Part shown: one piece after another, positions 46,005 through 61,000 of the stretch
How positions within the stretch are numbered: the stretch's first letter is position 1
How the letters are laid out: each line of letters opens with the position of its first letter
Source: Saxidomus purpurata
Lineage: Eukaryota > Mollusca > Bivalvia > Venerida > Veneridae
Assembly: GCA_022818135.1 (NCBI GenBank)
Contig: JAFMSR010000015.1
Location: forward strand, 3,273,859-3,337,858
Direction of reading: 5' to 3'
DNA: 64,000 bases
Made by a program: the position numbers and the translations under genes
The notes under the pieces: generated by a model
Seen by the model: the letters and a program-made list of their open reading frames with translations, nothing else
Database searches by the model: none
What the model was told of the DNA's origin: nothing

Positions 46005-49000
46005 GATAATACGAATTAAGATACAAATTCAGCATAAAATTGATATAGGCGATAATAGTTATACAATGTTTGACTATCCTAGTCAAAAACCGATAAGCAA
46101 CTAATTCATTGAGGTTTATTTTCGTTTCTGTTTGTTACTAAATAAATGAAGTATTTCTTTGTGACATGGTTATTTCTTTGTGACATGTTTACAAAGCATT
46201 TTGTATAAAAAAGCATCTTTCTTGACTATGATAAAGTATGGCAAATTTGAAGGGTAATATAACTTAAATTGAGTTTTGACAAAAGTCATTTTTTATTTCA
46301 ATGTTTCTTTTTCTCTTTAAAATTTGACCCATGCATACAAAATTGTTTACATCATTGAAAGAGCATATACAAGTGCTTTATATTTAAGCACAGCCCAAAT
46401 TCTGACGACGTACGGAAGGCCATTAAATAGAAAATCTATTTTCTGTCACAAAAAGCACTATTAAACACACACTCATCGGTATTCAATTTGTACCACATTT
46501 AGCATGTCACAGTCATATAGACATAGCAAGTAGTGTCAGAGTTGGCAAACTTAAATAGTATAATCAGATGAAGCAGTACACAATTTGACATGCTACAGTC
46601 GTACACACTAGCACTAAAGATGTATACACACCCACATTAGTACCACATTTGACAAGTCACCGACGCAGTCAAATCAAGTAGTCCCATATTGGACATGCCG
46701 ATCTAGCACCGCCTTTCCTGAGTGTTTGTATAACTAAATTTTTAGGTGTTTATTAAATTGTTCGATTTTCATTTACATGATCGATGCTTGAAATTGAAAA
46801 CATATTTTTATTATCTAAAAGCAAACAAATACGGTGTTCAGAAATACGTGTAAAATACAAACAGCTGTGCTCCCTAATAAAATTGTGTTCACATAAATTG
46901 AAAATTACAAATTTAAATATACATATTTCTAGACGGGTAGTGCATAAGAACGAACTACTGAATTGAAAATAAATAAAATGAAATAAGTGTATCTCAATCA
47001 CTCTTACAAGCGTTAAAGTCGTACCTGTGCATTTCGGAATGTTACAGCTACTGTCATTACTCGGACATATTTCGTTACATTCTGGTCCATAGAAGCCCTC
47101 CGAACACCAAACCATAACCTCCACCTCTACACTGCGCGCCGTCAAATAGATAATACGCCAAGTATAGTGGACACATTTTGATATAGTAACAGTAGTAGTA
47201 ATAGTAAGGTATTAATAGAAAATGAGTTTTCAAAGAACGCCTCGCTTTTATTTAAGTAAGAAACAGTAACGAATGTAAATTCTATTGAGGGTATGAACAC
47301 AGTGTATACCTACCTTACATTAGTACGAGGCATAGTTGTGCCGGCTGTCCTCGGATGTGCAGTGGAGTAACTCGAACTCGCTGTATCTATAGACTCTAAA
47401 CTGATATTTAAAAATCCAATTATCGTTGAATCATCATTGTTATGATAGATGTCCAACTGGAGTGGAATTTTCTTGTCCTGAAAATGAAATAACAACAAAT
47501 GTACATCATATATGTCTTCTATTTTCAATCATAATTATGATTATTTTAGTTAAAATATGTCCCGGCGTGTAAAAATATTTGAAATATAGAACTATTTCTT
47601 CAAGCTTTCACGAAGCACGGTAACGCAACTCTACATGTTAAAAAACATCATATTTATATAAGTAAAGTCTACCAGTGAAATCTGAATTGACTACGGGCTC
47701 AAACGTTTATTCATTTCACTTTGTCTGATATTCAAAATATTACTACTTACATTTATAGTGAAAATAACTAAATTACCCATGTTTTGTTGCTGTGCAACAA
47801 TATGCTATTATCAGTGTGCACCCTTGTAGTTTGAGGATTAACGAGTTTCCCAAAACAGTCTTGAAAATGGTCTCCTGCTTGTCCTTTAATTTGTATGTTC
47901 TGTTTTGCTCTGAAATTCGGATTATTTACAAATTGTTACATATCTTTTAAAATTACTTAACAAAAATCTTCCTTCAGTTTCAATAAAGGATATTTCGCTA
48001 GATTTCAAAATCAAACGGTTTGTTTTAGATAATATTACTTAATCATATATTTAATAAATAATATTCATTCCTTTATTGACGCTCAGCATTAAAAGGGAAA
48101 ACTGGCTTCTCTTCTCTCATACCCTCACGGCGATGGATACCACCAGGAATGAGGTGTCGAGAGTGATTAATATAAGTTGTATAACTTGTTTCACAATCGA
48201 CTTAAAATAAATTAGTATAAACTAAACTAATAAATAATATAACTTAGATTGACCGTGTTGCGTTTCATTATATGTTACAACTTGTTCACGAAATACGGCA
48301 AAACACCAGGGATGTTTTGAAATAACTCCAAAAGTTAGTAATACTGAGTTACTTTTCTTACTGTCACATAGAAAACAAAATATACCCAACGAACTGAATG
48401 ATTAGCTTTGGTTATATCCGTTTTTAAAGAAAGAACATCTTTGATAAATTATTTCCCAAAATTTCAATGGTTACTTTGAACAGTAATACAAATGTGTATC
48501 GTTCATGTAAGTATTCAGTTAAACCTCAATTTTACTTTGTTAAACAACTGATGATGCAATAATCTTAATACTTTTCCTAATCGCATACAATGTCACGAGA
48601 ATCTCATGATTGCTATTGTCAACGAATATTTTAAAAAAGAACTATTGTGTGTAATGCCCTTTTGCAAACGTAGCATCTTTACAGACTCCTATAAATAAAT
48701 CGGTATTAAACTATTTGTTTTACGGTTCTATTATTATATCTATATTTTTGTACTAAAATATGAAACGAAATATCACAATAGTAAGCTTTATGCTATTATG
48801 TACAAGTTTGTGACATTCTTATTTATTTGAAACAACAGTTGCATTGTATGAGTCTGAATACGACAACAGTTCAGTTCTTTATTCAGTTCTTTATATTCCT
48901 CCTGTAAGGAAATATACATACAAATAAACATTATATCATATGTCTACAAATAGAAAAGAAAAAAAATCACAGTTTACAACTTTACATTGTCGATCTAAAC

Positions 49001-52000
49001 GAAATATATACACACAATTTGTATTACACATTATTTGTATATTACACAGAATATCTACTTACTAGTTACCCTCTGGGGGTCATATATGCTGAGGGTGGGG
49101 TCATACCTCAGTAATATCATACAGATATTAGTGACATAAGCAAAATTGACCAAACAATGTATCCTATATCATGATAAGGAGGAAAAACGTAGATATAAAT
49201 TTTATATGATGATATCCGGAAAATACTGTATTGTACTAATTTGTTTATTTTAACTTGTTTTATTGAACGTGACTACGTTTTAGAACGTTTGGAATGGGTT
49301 GGAAGTTTCTACAGTTATGATATTCAAAAGTATTCCTTATTTATCTATCTATCTATATAATGATATGACCTATTTATGCCTCACATGTCATTCTCATTCA
49401 CTTACTCAATGCAATTATGAATAATGAGAAGCTTATAGCCTATTACCTTCTCAAACCTCGCTTTCAGAAAAAGTCTAGTAATTGTTATCAATTGTTCTTG
49501 TACGAAACTCTGGTTAATGTAGTTAAGAACAGGTTCTTGTCTTGCTTCCTTTTGGACATTGAAATCAGGCTTTAAATAATAGAACAAAACATTTCTAATG
49601 TAAGTTTTTTATGCTTACCCATTGTATGTAAAGCGAAATTGTGGCGAACAACCACCTGGTGGGCATTTATATGGCTGGTATCCGCTCCCGGACTTTCTGT
49701 AAAATTTACTTATTGGATTCAAGTATTGTTTAAGCCGAAAAAGAATCTGAAACTGTCCCTGTAAGAAAGCAAAAATAGACTTACCTTAAGTCCGTACATG
49801 TGTAAAAGTTATAAAGGTGAGGTAAAAATTGTTAACTCTTTACTGATAAAACATTTATTTATGTTTATTTAAATGGAGGCAATAAAATTCCGTAAAGATT
49901 TTCATATAATTTCATGCATGTAATAATTACCCGATTCCCTGTACTACTCAAGTCCGTCCGGGAGACGGGGTCAGTGAAGTATTGTCTTTCTTCGTATGGT
50001 GACAAGAACGATAACGCTTGTGTGACTTTCAAGTCGGATACCTCGATAACCTTTGTTGATACAGACGCGTTCGCTGTGATATTATGTGAACATTTACTGC
50101 TGAAAACTACCCGAAGCAACGGTCTGCAATATTAAACCAAGCACGTGTATAAAAAGACATGTCTCATTATTGCTAAAGCGCAAATTAAGGGATAATGACA
50201 TTACGGCTCTTTCAATTGAATTTAATTATTTTATACGCCGCTTCATTGGTTAAATATAAGTTATTTAACTTTCAGACGTCAAATTATCATTGTCCAGTTT
50301 TACAAAAATGTCATTGCTATTTCTTCATATTTTTTCTTTTTTGAGAATAATTTGGCTCACACGTGTATTTATTTCGGACACGAGACCCTGAAACAACGAG
50401 TCTTTAGCTAATCTTTTGCCCATACATTAAATTAATATAGCAGGCACCAAGACTGAAGTAGGAGCTAGGCGTTTTACGTGACTCCCCAGTAATTGGGCAA
50501 ACTATCTTTTTTCTTTTCTTATTTTTTTATAAAACGTTTTTAGAATAATCACTTCATCTGTCTTGAAATGTTGAATATCTCCAGCAATTACACTCAAATA
50601 TATAAAAGCGTTACAATGACACAATGATACATTTAGTATGTATACTTACTTATTGTATCGAACGTTAACGATCTTCAGGGTAATGTAGTTGGTTCTTGTA
50701 GAACATACTTTGTCAGCAACAAATTTTGCAAGTTGTGCTTCTAGAATATTCTTCGTGTATTTATATGGTCTCTGTGTGATAAAATTGATTTTTGACGTTT
50801 CTGAAATGAAATTTATTATATAATTTATCTATTTTTTGTCAGTTTATGTACATAGGTATGTATATGTGTTGCACTGCATATCACAATTGCTCGGCTCTCA
50901 ATGATTTATTTGTGACAGATTGTCGTTTGTAACATTCGATATTAGAACCAGTGGTAGATGCGACGTTTGAATATGATGGAAAACGTTAGACAAAAGGATT
51001 GATTTCTGGCACTGAGGTAAAAAACTCCTTTACATTATGTATATTTGTTGACGTGTGTATAGAACAATTATAATAACAATAACTCCATAAAAATAGTCAT
51101 TTGTTTATAACGATTGCGTCAATGGAATCAAAAACTCATAATTAGGATTATGGGATTTCCTTTCTCCGGCGATTAAAATGAGAAAAAAAGCAAAGCGATT
51201 GTATAGCTTCAACAACAAACTTGTTTTTCATATCCTTTTTTTGTTACATAGATCTAAATGAGTTAAATGTTTCATTTTTAATTTGTCAGTCGCGTCATTC
51301 TTCATAACTATTAACCCCTGATAAGTGAATACATTATTTTACGATTCATAATTCAAATTAATAAAACATGTAATGATGTGATACAATCATCTCATATCAA
51401 AGTAATGTATTCTACTTTTATCAACTGTCTACGATTCTAACATGACTCGCGATTTTGTCTATATATACAAAGAGTAGAAAAGTTATGTTATATTAATCCA
51501 TAAACAACGCGTGAATCGATATGCTGTAAACATGACGTCATATTGCGCCGCATGACGTTAAGGTAAGTCGCGGGTTTCCCCCAGAAATCGGGTCATTTTT
51601 TTAAAAGGCAACGCAGATTTAAGATATTTTGCATGACAACCCCGTGACTAATTGTCTTTTGTAGAAATAATACGATGAAGTGATATTTCCATGGAAACTG
51701 AGTTAAAAGCGCCACCTAGCGGGGAGGTGTATTTTCGTCAATTTTCCTGTTATTTTCGTTATATCTCTTTCTATGTAGATAACGAAACGATCTAATTTTC
51801 ATAAATGCAATATCGAATCATTTACCCATCTGAAAAAATAAAAATATCTAATATGTTTTGCCAAAAATATGAAAAAGTGTGGAACGAACCCTGTAGGGGC
51901 GACAATTTTCAAAGCAAAAATAACTGCAAAGTTGACGCATTTAGCGTCAATTGCGAAAAAACGGCCCGAGAGATTTAAAAAAAAAAAGCGCTATGGATTC

Positions 52001-55000
52001 TTAAACCAATTTAAAGCAATTTTATCAAATAAAAAAGGGGGGTCACCGTCCTTCTTTTCGTGCCACCGAAACTATTTTGAAGTGGAAAAAACATGAGAAA
52101 CGTTGACGTAAAATACAAGATTGACGTGACGTAACGAGCTGATACTGACGTTTTTCAGACGTTTCTTGTTAAAATAAATTACTAGCGTTGTTGTTTATTA
52201 TGCAGAAGTCACTTTAGATCGACTTCAATGATTAATATATATGTAGTCGAGACTTAAATTTTAAATTTGAATGGACACCGTATTTTAATAAAATGGTAAA
52301 AATTGATCTGTGTTATGAACTAGTTCGACACCATTTTATTTACTTGTAATACGGATCTGTTGTGGTATAATGTTACATTTATAAACACAATAAAGAAAAC
52401 ATTCGACGTAAAACTGAAGAAGAAATATCATTTTACTTGCCGCATTTAGCCCATCGTAAATACAGTATCTTCAATATAAGAATGGGCGCTGATATGCACA
52501 TGACAACAGTGTGCGTGGCGGGATTTCGGTCTAGTGATGCTTGTCAGTATGAACGTTTTATATAGAGTATTTTGATACAGTGTTTTATAAATTACTCTTT
52601 AAATACTTACAAAATCGACTCAGTCAATGCTGGCAGAAAATACCTAGTTGTTTTCCGGAGAGATATAAATTGAACAACAACAATCTTCCTGATACAGTAG
52701 CACGCAAGAAAAGATTATATTAATATGATGAAACGCGAACAATATTATCAATACCAGACGAGCGATTCAATCGGGTTACATACGATATAACAGTTTGAAT
52801 ATCTTTATCATACATGTACTTAGAGACAAACCGTGTATCACAACAACATTTAAGCCGTCACTTTTATCCATCGTCGGAACCAACGGTCTATTACGGAATA
52901 TAGTATGAATAACCTGGGTACCGAGGATGCTTTTATCATAATGAAATGCTGTCTCAGTTTTAAGAATTTTCTTTTTATACGGAACAGTCCAGAAAATTTC
53001 TCATTTTACCCGGATATAAAACTACATTCTTCTTTGTTTTTGACAAAAACAAAATGAAAACAGCGTATGTGCTATAAAGTAAAGAAGAATTTTAAAAAAA
53101 TTGTCTTCGCCCGTCCATTGATTCGATGTGTCTGTAGTTTCCTTTCACTGGAGACGTAGTGGCACAGGTGGGCATTCCTGTTACAGATGCAACTGTACTG
53201 CTGCTTTCACAGAGTTTGTACACATGTATATATACGCACAGTAAAAGCAGAAAAGTTTCGATTTCAAGTAATTCAATGTTAAAACTGTATCGGGGGCATT
53301 GAAAGATAACCTAACAAAATAAACGCTGCAAATATATTATTTTCGCCAATTTGTCCGTTCTAAAGTTTACCCAGTTTGTCACGCTATAAGTTCATTGGTA
53401 AATTTTTTTATAAGACACACAGCATGTGTACATTCCTCGGCAGCTCAGTTGGTAAACCGTTCGGCTAAACTTTTATTACCGCGGCAACCTCGGTTCGAAT
53501 CTCGTCTCTGGTAGAAATAGTTTTTCTTTCTTTAATAAATAGCTTAAAACGCTGTTTTTATGTTTACAGAATGACTAAACACTGATTTTGTCAAAAGTAA
53601 AAAATACTCTATATCTGGAGTTCAGTAGCTTAAATGTGCAATGTAGTTATAGTAAAAAAGAAGTAACTGTAAAAATAAAAGATTTGTGAATTCTGAACCG
53701 GTTATTCTCTTAGCTATATGAACCTTTAATAATATAAAATAGGAGTTATGGCCACTTTATGTCCGTCTATCTATCCTGAAAATAGTGATAACGTTCTGAC
53801 CGTTGGTCATTCCAACTGTACTGCTGCTTTCACAGAGTTTGTACACATGTATATATACGCACAAGTAGCGCGTATCAAATTCGCATACATTGACTTTAAC
53901 GCCCGTTTCAACAGGATAACCTTACCTTCATTCCTATAAAAAACGAACTATTTAGATTCTCATTCTCTGTAGGAAACGGTCAACAGATATTATCAGTAGC
54001 GGGACTTGAACCTGAGGTAACAATGATTTCATATCAGCGATTTTGGTCACTTGACCGTGGAAGCGGTGTCAGGCAGAAGTCATATGGACACATGACATGT
54101 GCAACACAAAAACCTGACTGTTTTGCTGTGAATGATCTGTTTCCACGTTTCTTATTTAAATGTGCAACGGAAATTTATCTAAATGTCCTATCAAAACTGA
54201 TTTTTTTCTTATGGAAAATAACAACAGTAAGTTGTTCTTATAAATGAAGTTGTTGCGCATCTAAACGAAAACGTTTCACTTCAAGAGACCGACGTCAGTA
54301 ATACACCGTGACGCCGCATAAAAAACCGTCATTAACGCACCCCTGTCGTGCTTAGGAAAAGTTTAGATGGCCTGAAAACAAAGTCGGTGACACCCCTTTT
54401 TTATTTAAAACAAATGTTTTTATGTATTTAAAGGATCCGTTACGGTTTTAAAAAAAAATTCTCTCGAGCCGATTTCTCGCAATTTGCCCTTAATGCGTCC
54501 ACTTTGGGGCCATTTTCGCTTTGAAAATTGCCCCCCATTCGCGGATCATTACGTTATTTTAGGTATTCATTGTGGATATCTTTAAATAATTTTGTGTGCA
54601 TGGAACTCTGATTCGGCTTTGATTTGGTGGAAAAACCATAGCTGTAAAAATATTATTGACGGACTTATGTCCGTGAAATGACGAAAATCTTTCAAAAATA
54701 CACCCTCCGCTAGGTGGCGCTTTTTCCGTGCTTATCGTTTACAGATAATTTCAAAACATCTTTTCCGGGAAAGCCAGCACCTCATACCACAGGCATGCAC
54801 GATTTCGAAACTTTGCGTCGAGATTTAAAAAAAAAACGACCATTTTTCAGAGGGAACCCCGCGACTTACCTTAAATGATCGTTCGCGTAGAAAATAACGC
54901 TTTGCATTTATTCACGGATTCACGGATTCACGGATGTTATTTCATAATTAGAGACACCAGTGTATATGTGAAATTTGTCACGTTAGTATGCAAACATTGT

Positions 55001-58000
55001 CATTTATACTAGTCTGGAAAAAATTAGTAGTTCATTACATTAGTTTCGTCCGGCTTAAATAAGAGCTTCACTCCGGGCAAAGCAATCTAGCTTACTTCAA
55101 GGAAGTTGCATTTTTCTCATATTTCAATGACGTCGATGTAGCAACCAAAAGTAAGATACATGTACTTCTGTTACAGTAATTTAATTAGATCTACTTGGTA
55201 AAGACTGAGCTAGAAACCAAATATTGTGTTAAAATGAGAGGTTTAAAGCTGTGTGTGACCTTTGCATTTTATATTTGTTTACTCTGCTGTTCTCATTCAG
55301 TAAATAGAACGGTATTTTAAAAACAAAGATTCAGTGCTGTATACAACCATTTTAGTAGTTCACGTAAATGTAAAGAGGCCGTAATAAATAGTGTTTAAAA
55401 ATAATTTTTATTCGTTAGTTATTTTAAACAGTTTATTTTCTACTTCACTGGATTTCGGAAATCTCCGGTCTAACAATGGGCGCTGAATTCAGTCAGTTGT
55501 GCATGATTGCAAATGTTTAAGACAAAGTATTTTTGTGGCGTCTTTGGCCGATTAATAAGTATGACAAAGTTAAAGAATATGCTTTACCTCACATACAGAC
55601 GAACGGTAGGTGCGGCTACTATGTGACAGCCCATTAGGGACATAAAAATACATCAACAGATAAATAAACTGAGGAGAACCAGAACCCATCATTATAAAAG
55701 GTATGACTATACTATGGAACGCCTTTACCGTCTCCATGTATTTATGTCATTTTGTTGTAAAAATAAGACCTCTTCGTGAAATGAGTCAGCCTTTTAAAAT
55801 GTAAACATTCAATAATGTGTAAAGTTGCTGTTGTACAATTAATCGGTGAATAGCGATTTCTTACAGAAAGCCTCGGTATTGATTAATTGCGCTGAACTGA
55901 GGCATTTTTCGAGATATGTTTTTTCTTAACATTGTATTCATTTTCTGTTCACTGAAAACGAATTATTTAATTTTTGAAAACATAAAGTGCCCCATTAAAC
56001 TTCAGTTAATATCTTTAAATCTGTATCTTTGAGTGTTATGATTTAGAACACAAACCTTCTGTCGTACAGTCAAGCTGTGGCAATAGTTTCCTCTGAAGCA
56101 TATTGTAATGAACCTCCTGGAGATCATCTGCTGAAATGTGTTCTGAACATCCTTTGTTGGGATAGTACCAGTCAGATTCACAAAATGCGACAACATTTAA
56201 AGCAATTCTGAAAAATGATTTATCAAGTCTTTTTTATTATTGAAGTTAAATTAAAATATTTTTCATTGTTGTGTATGAAGATAGTGAAAAGTAAAGTAGT
56301 GCCTGATTTACTTTAAACGATATTTTTGGACTCTGATCGTAAAAACGGAGGATATGATATGATTAATTTGACATCCATCTCCATATATTATTTGTGTCGG
56401 TCTTAAAGTATCTACAGCACATATTTTGCTAACATTTCATGTCTTAAAGGTCTGCAAATACACGGTTGCATTAAAAGCAAGTCATCTGCCCTTCAACATG
56501 TCAGAGACTTTGTACCAATACCTTTTTTATTCATATACGTACGTACTTGAAATCAAAACCAAGAGGAGCAAAGTCGAAACAGGCAGAAATCAAAGGTCCA
56601 TTACTAACACCAAAACTAATTTTCTTTTAAATCTGGAATTGTAACAGGGAAATACAGTTTGAAACTGGATTCTAAAACTTTACAATAGCCATGGAGTATT
56701 TTCCTGTTTGAAATACTACTGCAGAAAAAACGAGTGAATATTTGTGTATTTCCTTAGATTGACCTGGGTGGTATTTTTGTCCTACTTTTGCTTTATTGAA
56801 TGTTGTGAACAGTCAGAGATATACTTTGCACATAATTGAAAGTAAAGTTCTTCAATTATAATTCAAAATAGGCATGCTTATTTATGTACAACCTATTTAT
56901 AGCCTCTCTTTTGGAGACTTCTGGAAAATTACAAAGATATTTGAAAACTGGAAAACCTACTTTCGTTTTTGAAAAGGCAAAATATAATTTATCAATTCTT
57001 TTGTTAAACTCAAATTTTCAACACAATATGGTCACATTTAATGCAGTATGTCATATTTTCCTTCTGAGAAGACGCCCGTTAAAATTCCAGACTGAAAAGA
57101 AAATTCAATTTGGTGTTAGTAATGGACCTTTAATAGGTCTAATGCTGAACAGTTGAAAATATCAATATGAATTTCAAAAGATCACACTCTATCCGCCATT
57201 ATTACGATCAGACTCCAATAACCACGCTTTAGGTATACATGTAAGCATGCTAAATACATTTCTATAGAGTTACATTATAAGGTTTTCGGCCAGTGCGACT
57301 ACCCAAACTCTCACCGACTGCTGAAATGCCTTTTATTTTGCAGAACTTCCCTAGTCCAACATAAATCTAGCAAAATTTATACATGTTATCCGGTATTTTA
57401 TGCCATTTATTTGGAGCCGAATGACACCATCGCCATTTTCGGGGCACTTTTAGTGGTCATCCACAAAAATGTTAGTATTTTCAAATATCAAATATTTTAA
57501 TTATAATTCATATCAAGATACTTTTATCCCCATTTCAATCGTGATCTTTCATCTAACGATAATTTCAAAAGAACTGTTCCCGTATTCATCCACTTAGTTT
57601 CAACGGATCAGTAATCAAACATAAAGTGTTGGTCCGCATGTTCCCTAGACAAAATAGCCTGCTTCCGGGTTTTCCCTATTTAGCATACTCATACCTTAAA
57701 ATAAATCAGACTCAACTTTATATTGCAACCTATTGTATGATTTCAATCTAGAGCGTCTAGATACAGCTGGATTGAGATCAAATTGCAGAGTGTAATCTCC
57801 AGAAGGACAACAATGATTCGAAATGTTTGATTCATTCCCAGTGTAGAATTTTAGTAAGTTTCAGTTTTACTTACTTAAGACGGCAATGACATGTACATGT
57901 ATAAAGTTGGCATTAAGTACTGTAAATTTCGTAGTTTTCGCTTGACTAAAATTTCTCGATTTGTAAGCAGTCAGACTTATTCGCGAATTTTGAATTTGTG

Positions 58001-61000
58001 AAAGGAGAATTCTCTAATAGTAAATCTATCTAAAATTAATCTTCTGCGATATTTTTTAATTAGTGACTTAAGAAATTCATGAAATTAGCGAAAATCGAAT
58101 CATCGCGAATATCACCCGATTAACAGAGGATATCTAGTCGTCTCTGAGCCGTTTAGAACGTTTTGTTTTCTTGAAATATAGTAACAGTAATTTTCAATTT
58201 GCTGTACAACAAACATGTGTTCGCTATAAATATTTTACGGCAACTGCTCGTTGAAGAATGATTTGACAAACAAATTACAATACTATATAAATAATTTTCA
58301 AGGAGTATGCAAATGCCAGTTATCATACACATAAATTTCTAACTTTAAGTTCCTAATAAGTACGGTTAAAGAAGAGCAAAGCTTTAATATCAAATGTACA
58401 TTTAGGAGATCGTACTCTTTACCAAAGCTGCTAGCTCTCAGATTTTGTTAAAAAACACGGTTTTAAGCTAACATATTTCAGAACGAATCATTAAATAAAA
58501 AGGTTCCAGCATAAATGACTGTAAAGTATTTTTGAAGTTTTGAAATTATACTCTACCAAATTATAAAGAGCTGCATTTGAAATTCCAATATAAATATTTA
58601 GTGTAACGGTGCCGACAAACCAAGATTTTCTCAAATTGTTACTTTCGTTGTTGATCCTAGCCATTACTTTTACATTTTATGCTTTAGTATAACATTTTGG
58701 GATCTTTTCACCAGAAACTGTGAACGAGCAGATTTAATACTACAAACATGATCTACTTATTCTAACTACTGGCTAAAATACTATTTGTTTCACATACCTT
58801 GTCTTATTTTGAAGTGCCGATAAAATCAAACCTTTAGACCAGAAGCTCGCGGACGCTGGATGTGTATATTTCATCGTGAATCTGTCAACTGGAATAGTCT
58901 CTTGTATTCCAGTCTTCAGGTTTGTCCTTATTTCCGTAACATGTATGACTACATATTCGTTCTTAAATTGTAAAATAGCACAAAGTATTTAAGTGTATCA
59001 TACAGATAAAACACAAGAACAGTTGACACAAAAATTGAACACCAATCTTAAAATATTACGCTAGTGTTAGTGATATGGAATCTAAGTAAGAAATTTACTT
59101 ACAGTTATTATCTTTATATCTGTATTTCCAAGGCCAAAGTTCTCGTCATAGAGTCTTTTGGTATCGTAATTGTAGGTTATATTGTAAAGAAGTTTTTCAC
59201 ACCTTCAAGAAAAAAAGACAGCTTATTTTAAATATTTATATGTATGATCAATGATATTAGTGAAAACAAGTTAAATAAAACGTTTGCATCACAGCAGTAC
59301 AGTGTTACAAAAGGCACAGCAGCAGTACAGTGTTACAAAAAGCACAGCAACAGTACAGTGTAACAAAAGGCACAGCAGCAGTATAGTGTTACAAAAGGCA
59401 CAGCAGCAGTATGGTGGTTCAAAAGTCACAGCAGCAGTACAGTGTTACAAAAGTCACAGCAGCAGTACAGTGTTACAAAAGGCACAGCAGCAGTATGGTG
59501 GTTCAAAAGTCACAGCAGCAGTACAGTGTTACAAAAGTCACAGCAGCAGTACAGTGTTACAAAAGGTACAGCAGCAAAACAGTGTTACAAAAGGCACAGC
59601 AGCAGTATAGTGTTACAAAAGTCACAGCAGCAGTAAAGTGGTTCAAAAGTCACAGCAGCAGTATAGTGGTTCAAAAGTAACAGCAGCAGTACAGTGTTAC
59701 AAAAGGTACAGCAGCAGTACAGTGTTACAAAAGGCACAGCAGCAGTATAACAGCAGCAGTAAAGTGGTTCAAAAGAAACAGCAGCAGTACAGTGTTATAA
59801 AAGTCGCAGCAGCAGTACAGTGTTACAAAAGGCACAGCAGCAGTATAGTGGTTCAAAAGAAACAGCATCAGTATAGTGGTTCAAAAGTCACAGCAGCAGT
59901 ATTGTGGTTCAAAAGTCACAGCAGCAGTACAGTGTTACAAAAGTCACAGCAGCAGTACAGTGTTACAAAAGTCATAGCAGCAGTACAATGTTACAAAAGG
60001 CACAGCAGCAGTATAGTGGTTCAAAAGTAACAGCAGCAGTAAAGTGGTTCAAAAGTCACTGCAGCAGTATAGTGGTTCAAAAGTAACAGCAGCAGTACAG
60101 TGTTACAAAAGTCACAGCAGCAGTACAGTGTTACAAAAGGCACAGCAGCAGTACAGTGTAACAAAAGTCACATCAGCAGTATAGTATTTCAAAAGTAACA
60201 GCAGCAGTAAAGTGGTTCAAAAGTCACAGCAGCAGTAAAGTGGTTCAAAGTATCAGCAGCAGTACAGTGTTACAAAAGGCACAGCAGCAGTATAACAGCA
60301 GCAGTAAAGTGGTTCAAATGTCACAGTAGCAGTACAGTGTTACAAAAGTCACAGCAGCAGTACAGTGTTACAAATGGCACAGCAGCAGTATAGTGGTTCA
60401 AAAGTCACAGCAGCAGTATAGTAGTTCAAAAGTCACAGCAGCAGTATAGTGGTTCAAAAGTCACAGCAGCAGTCTAGTGGTTCAAAAGTCACAGCAGCAG
60501 TATAGTGGTTCAAAAGTCACAGCAGCAGTATAGTGTTACAAAAGTCACAGCAGCAGTACACTGTTACAAAAGTCACAGCAGCAGTACAGTGTAACAAAAG
60601 TCACAGCAGCAGTACAGTGGTTCAAAAGGCACAGCAGCAGTATAGTGGTTCAAAAGTCACAGCAGCAGTATAGTGGTTCAAAAGTCACAGCAGCAGTTAA
60701 GTGGTTCAAAAGGCACAGCAGCAGTATAGTGGTTCAAAGGCACAGCAGCAGTAAAGTAGTTCAAAAGGCACAGCAGCAGTATAGTGGTTCAAAAGTCACA
60801 GCAGCAGTAAAGTGGTTCAAAAGGCACAGCAGCAGTATAGTGGTTCAAAGGGCACAGCAGCACTAAAGTGTTACAAAAGTCACAGCAGCAGTATAGTGGT
60901 TTAAAAGGCACAGCAGCAGTAAAGTGTTACAAAAGTCACAGCAGCAGTATAGTGATTCAAAAGTCATTGCAGCAGTATAGTAGTTCAAAATCCACAGCAG

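Larger units (their letters stand above)
51562..54870. mobile_element. 3.3-kb element with long inverted arms flanked by TTAA, no transposase
   Basis: The left end (GGTAAGTCGCGGG, from 51562) and the right end (CCCGCGACTTACC, to 54870) are inverse and each abuts TTAA (51558-51561, 54871-54874). The inverse similarity continues about 500-550 bases inward: GCGCCACCTAGCGG at 51709 against its inverse at 54707; CAATTTTCAAAGC and GACGCATT blocks; AAAAAAGGGG..GTCACCG against CGGTGACACCCC. The interior has no frame above about 75 codons, so it is non-autonomous. TTAA targets are used by piggyBac, Kolobok and Sola3 families; the termini do not let me choose. It lies in an intron of the large minus-strand gene. 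Confidence 0.7.

Noticed and set aside
49786..49800. Start codon exon MYGLK ending at GTAAGT directly before the MNNL-like exon
   Set aside because: It would give no signal peptide, whereas exon 50123-49931 joins the same exon in phase and continues upstream through further in-phase exons.
53435..53511. Functional tRNA gene
   Set aside because: A and B boxes are good, but acceptor and T stems do not pair by eye. A covariance-model scan would settle it.
56884..57156. 90-codon frame similar to one at 17679-17933
   Set aside because: Both lie inside the two MITE copies; the similarity reflects the element, and the frames differ in length and lack transposase motifs.
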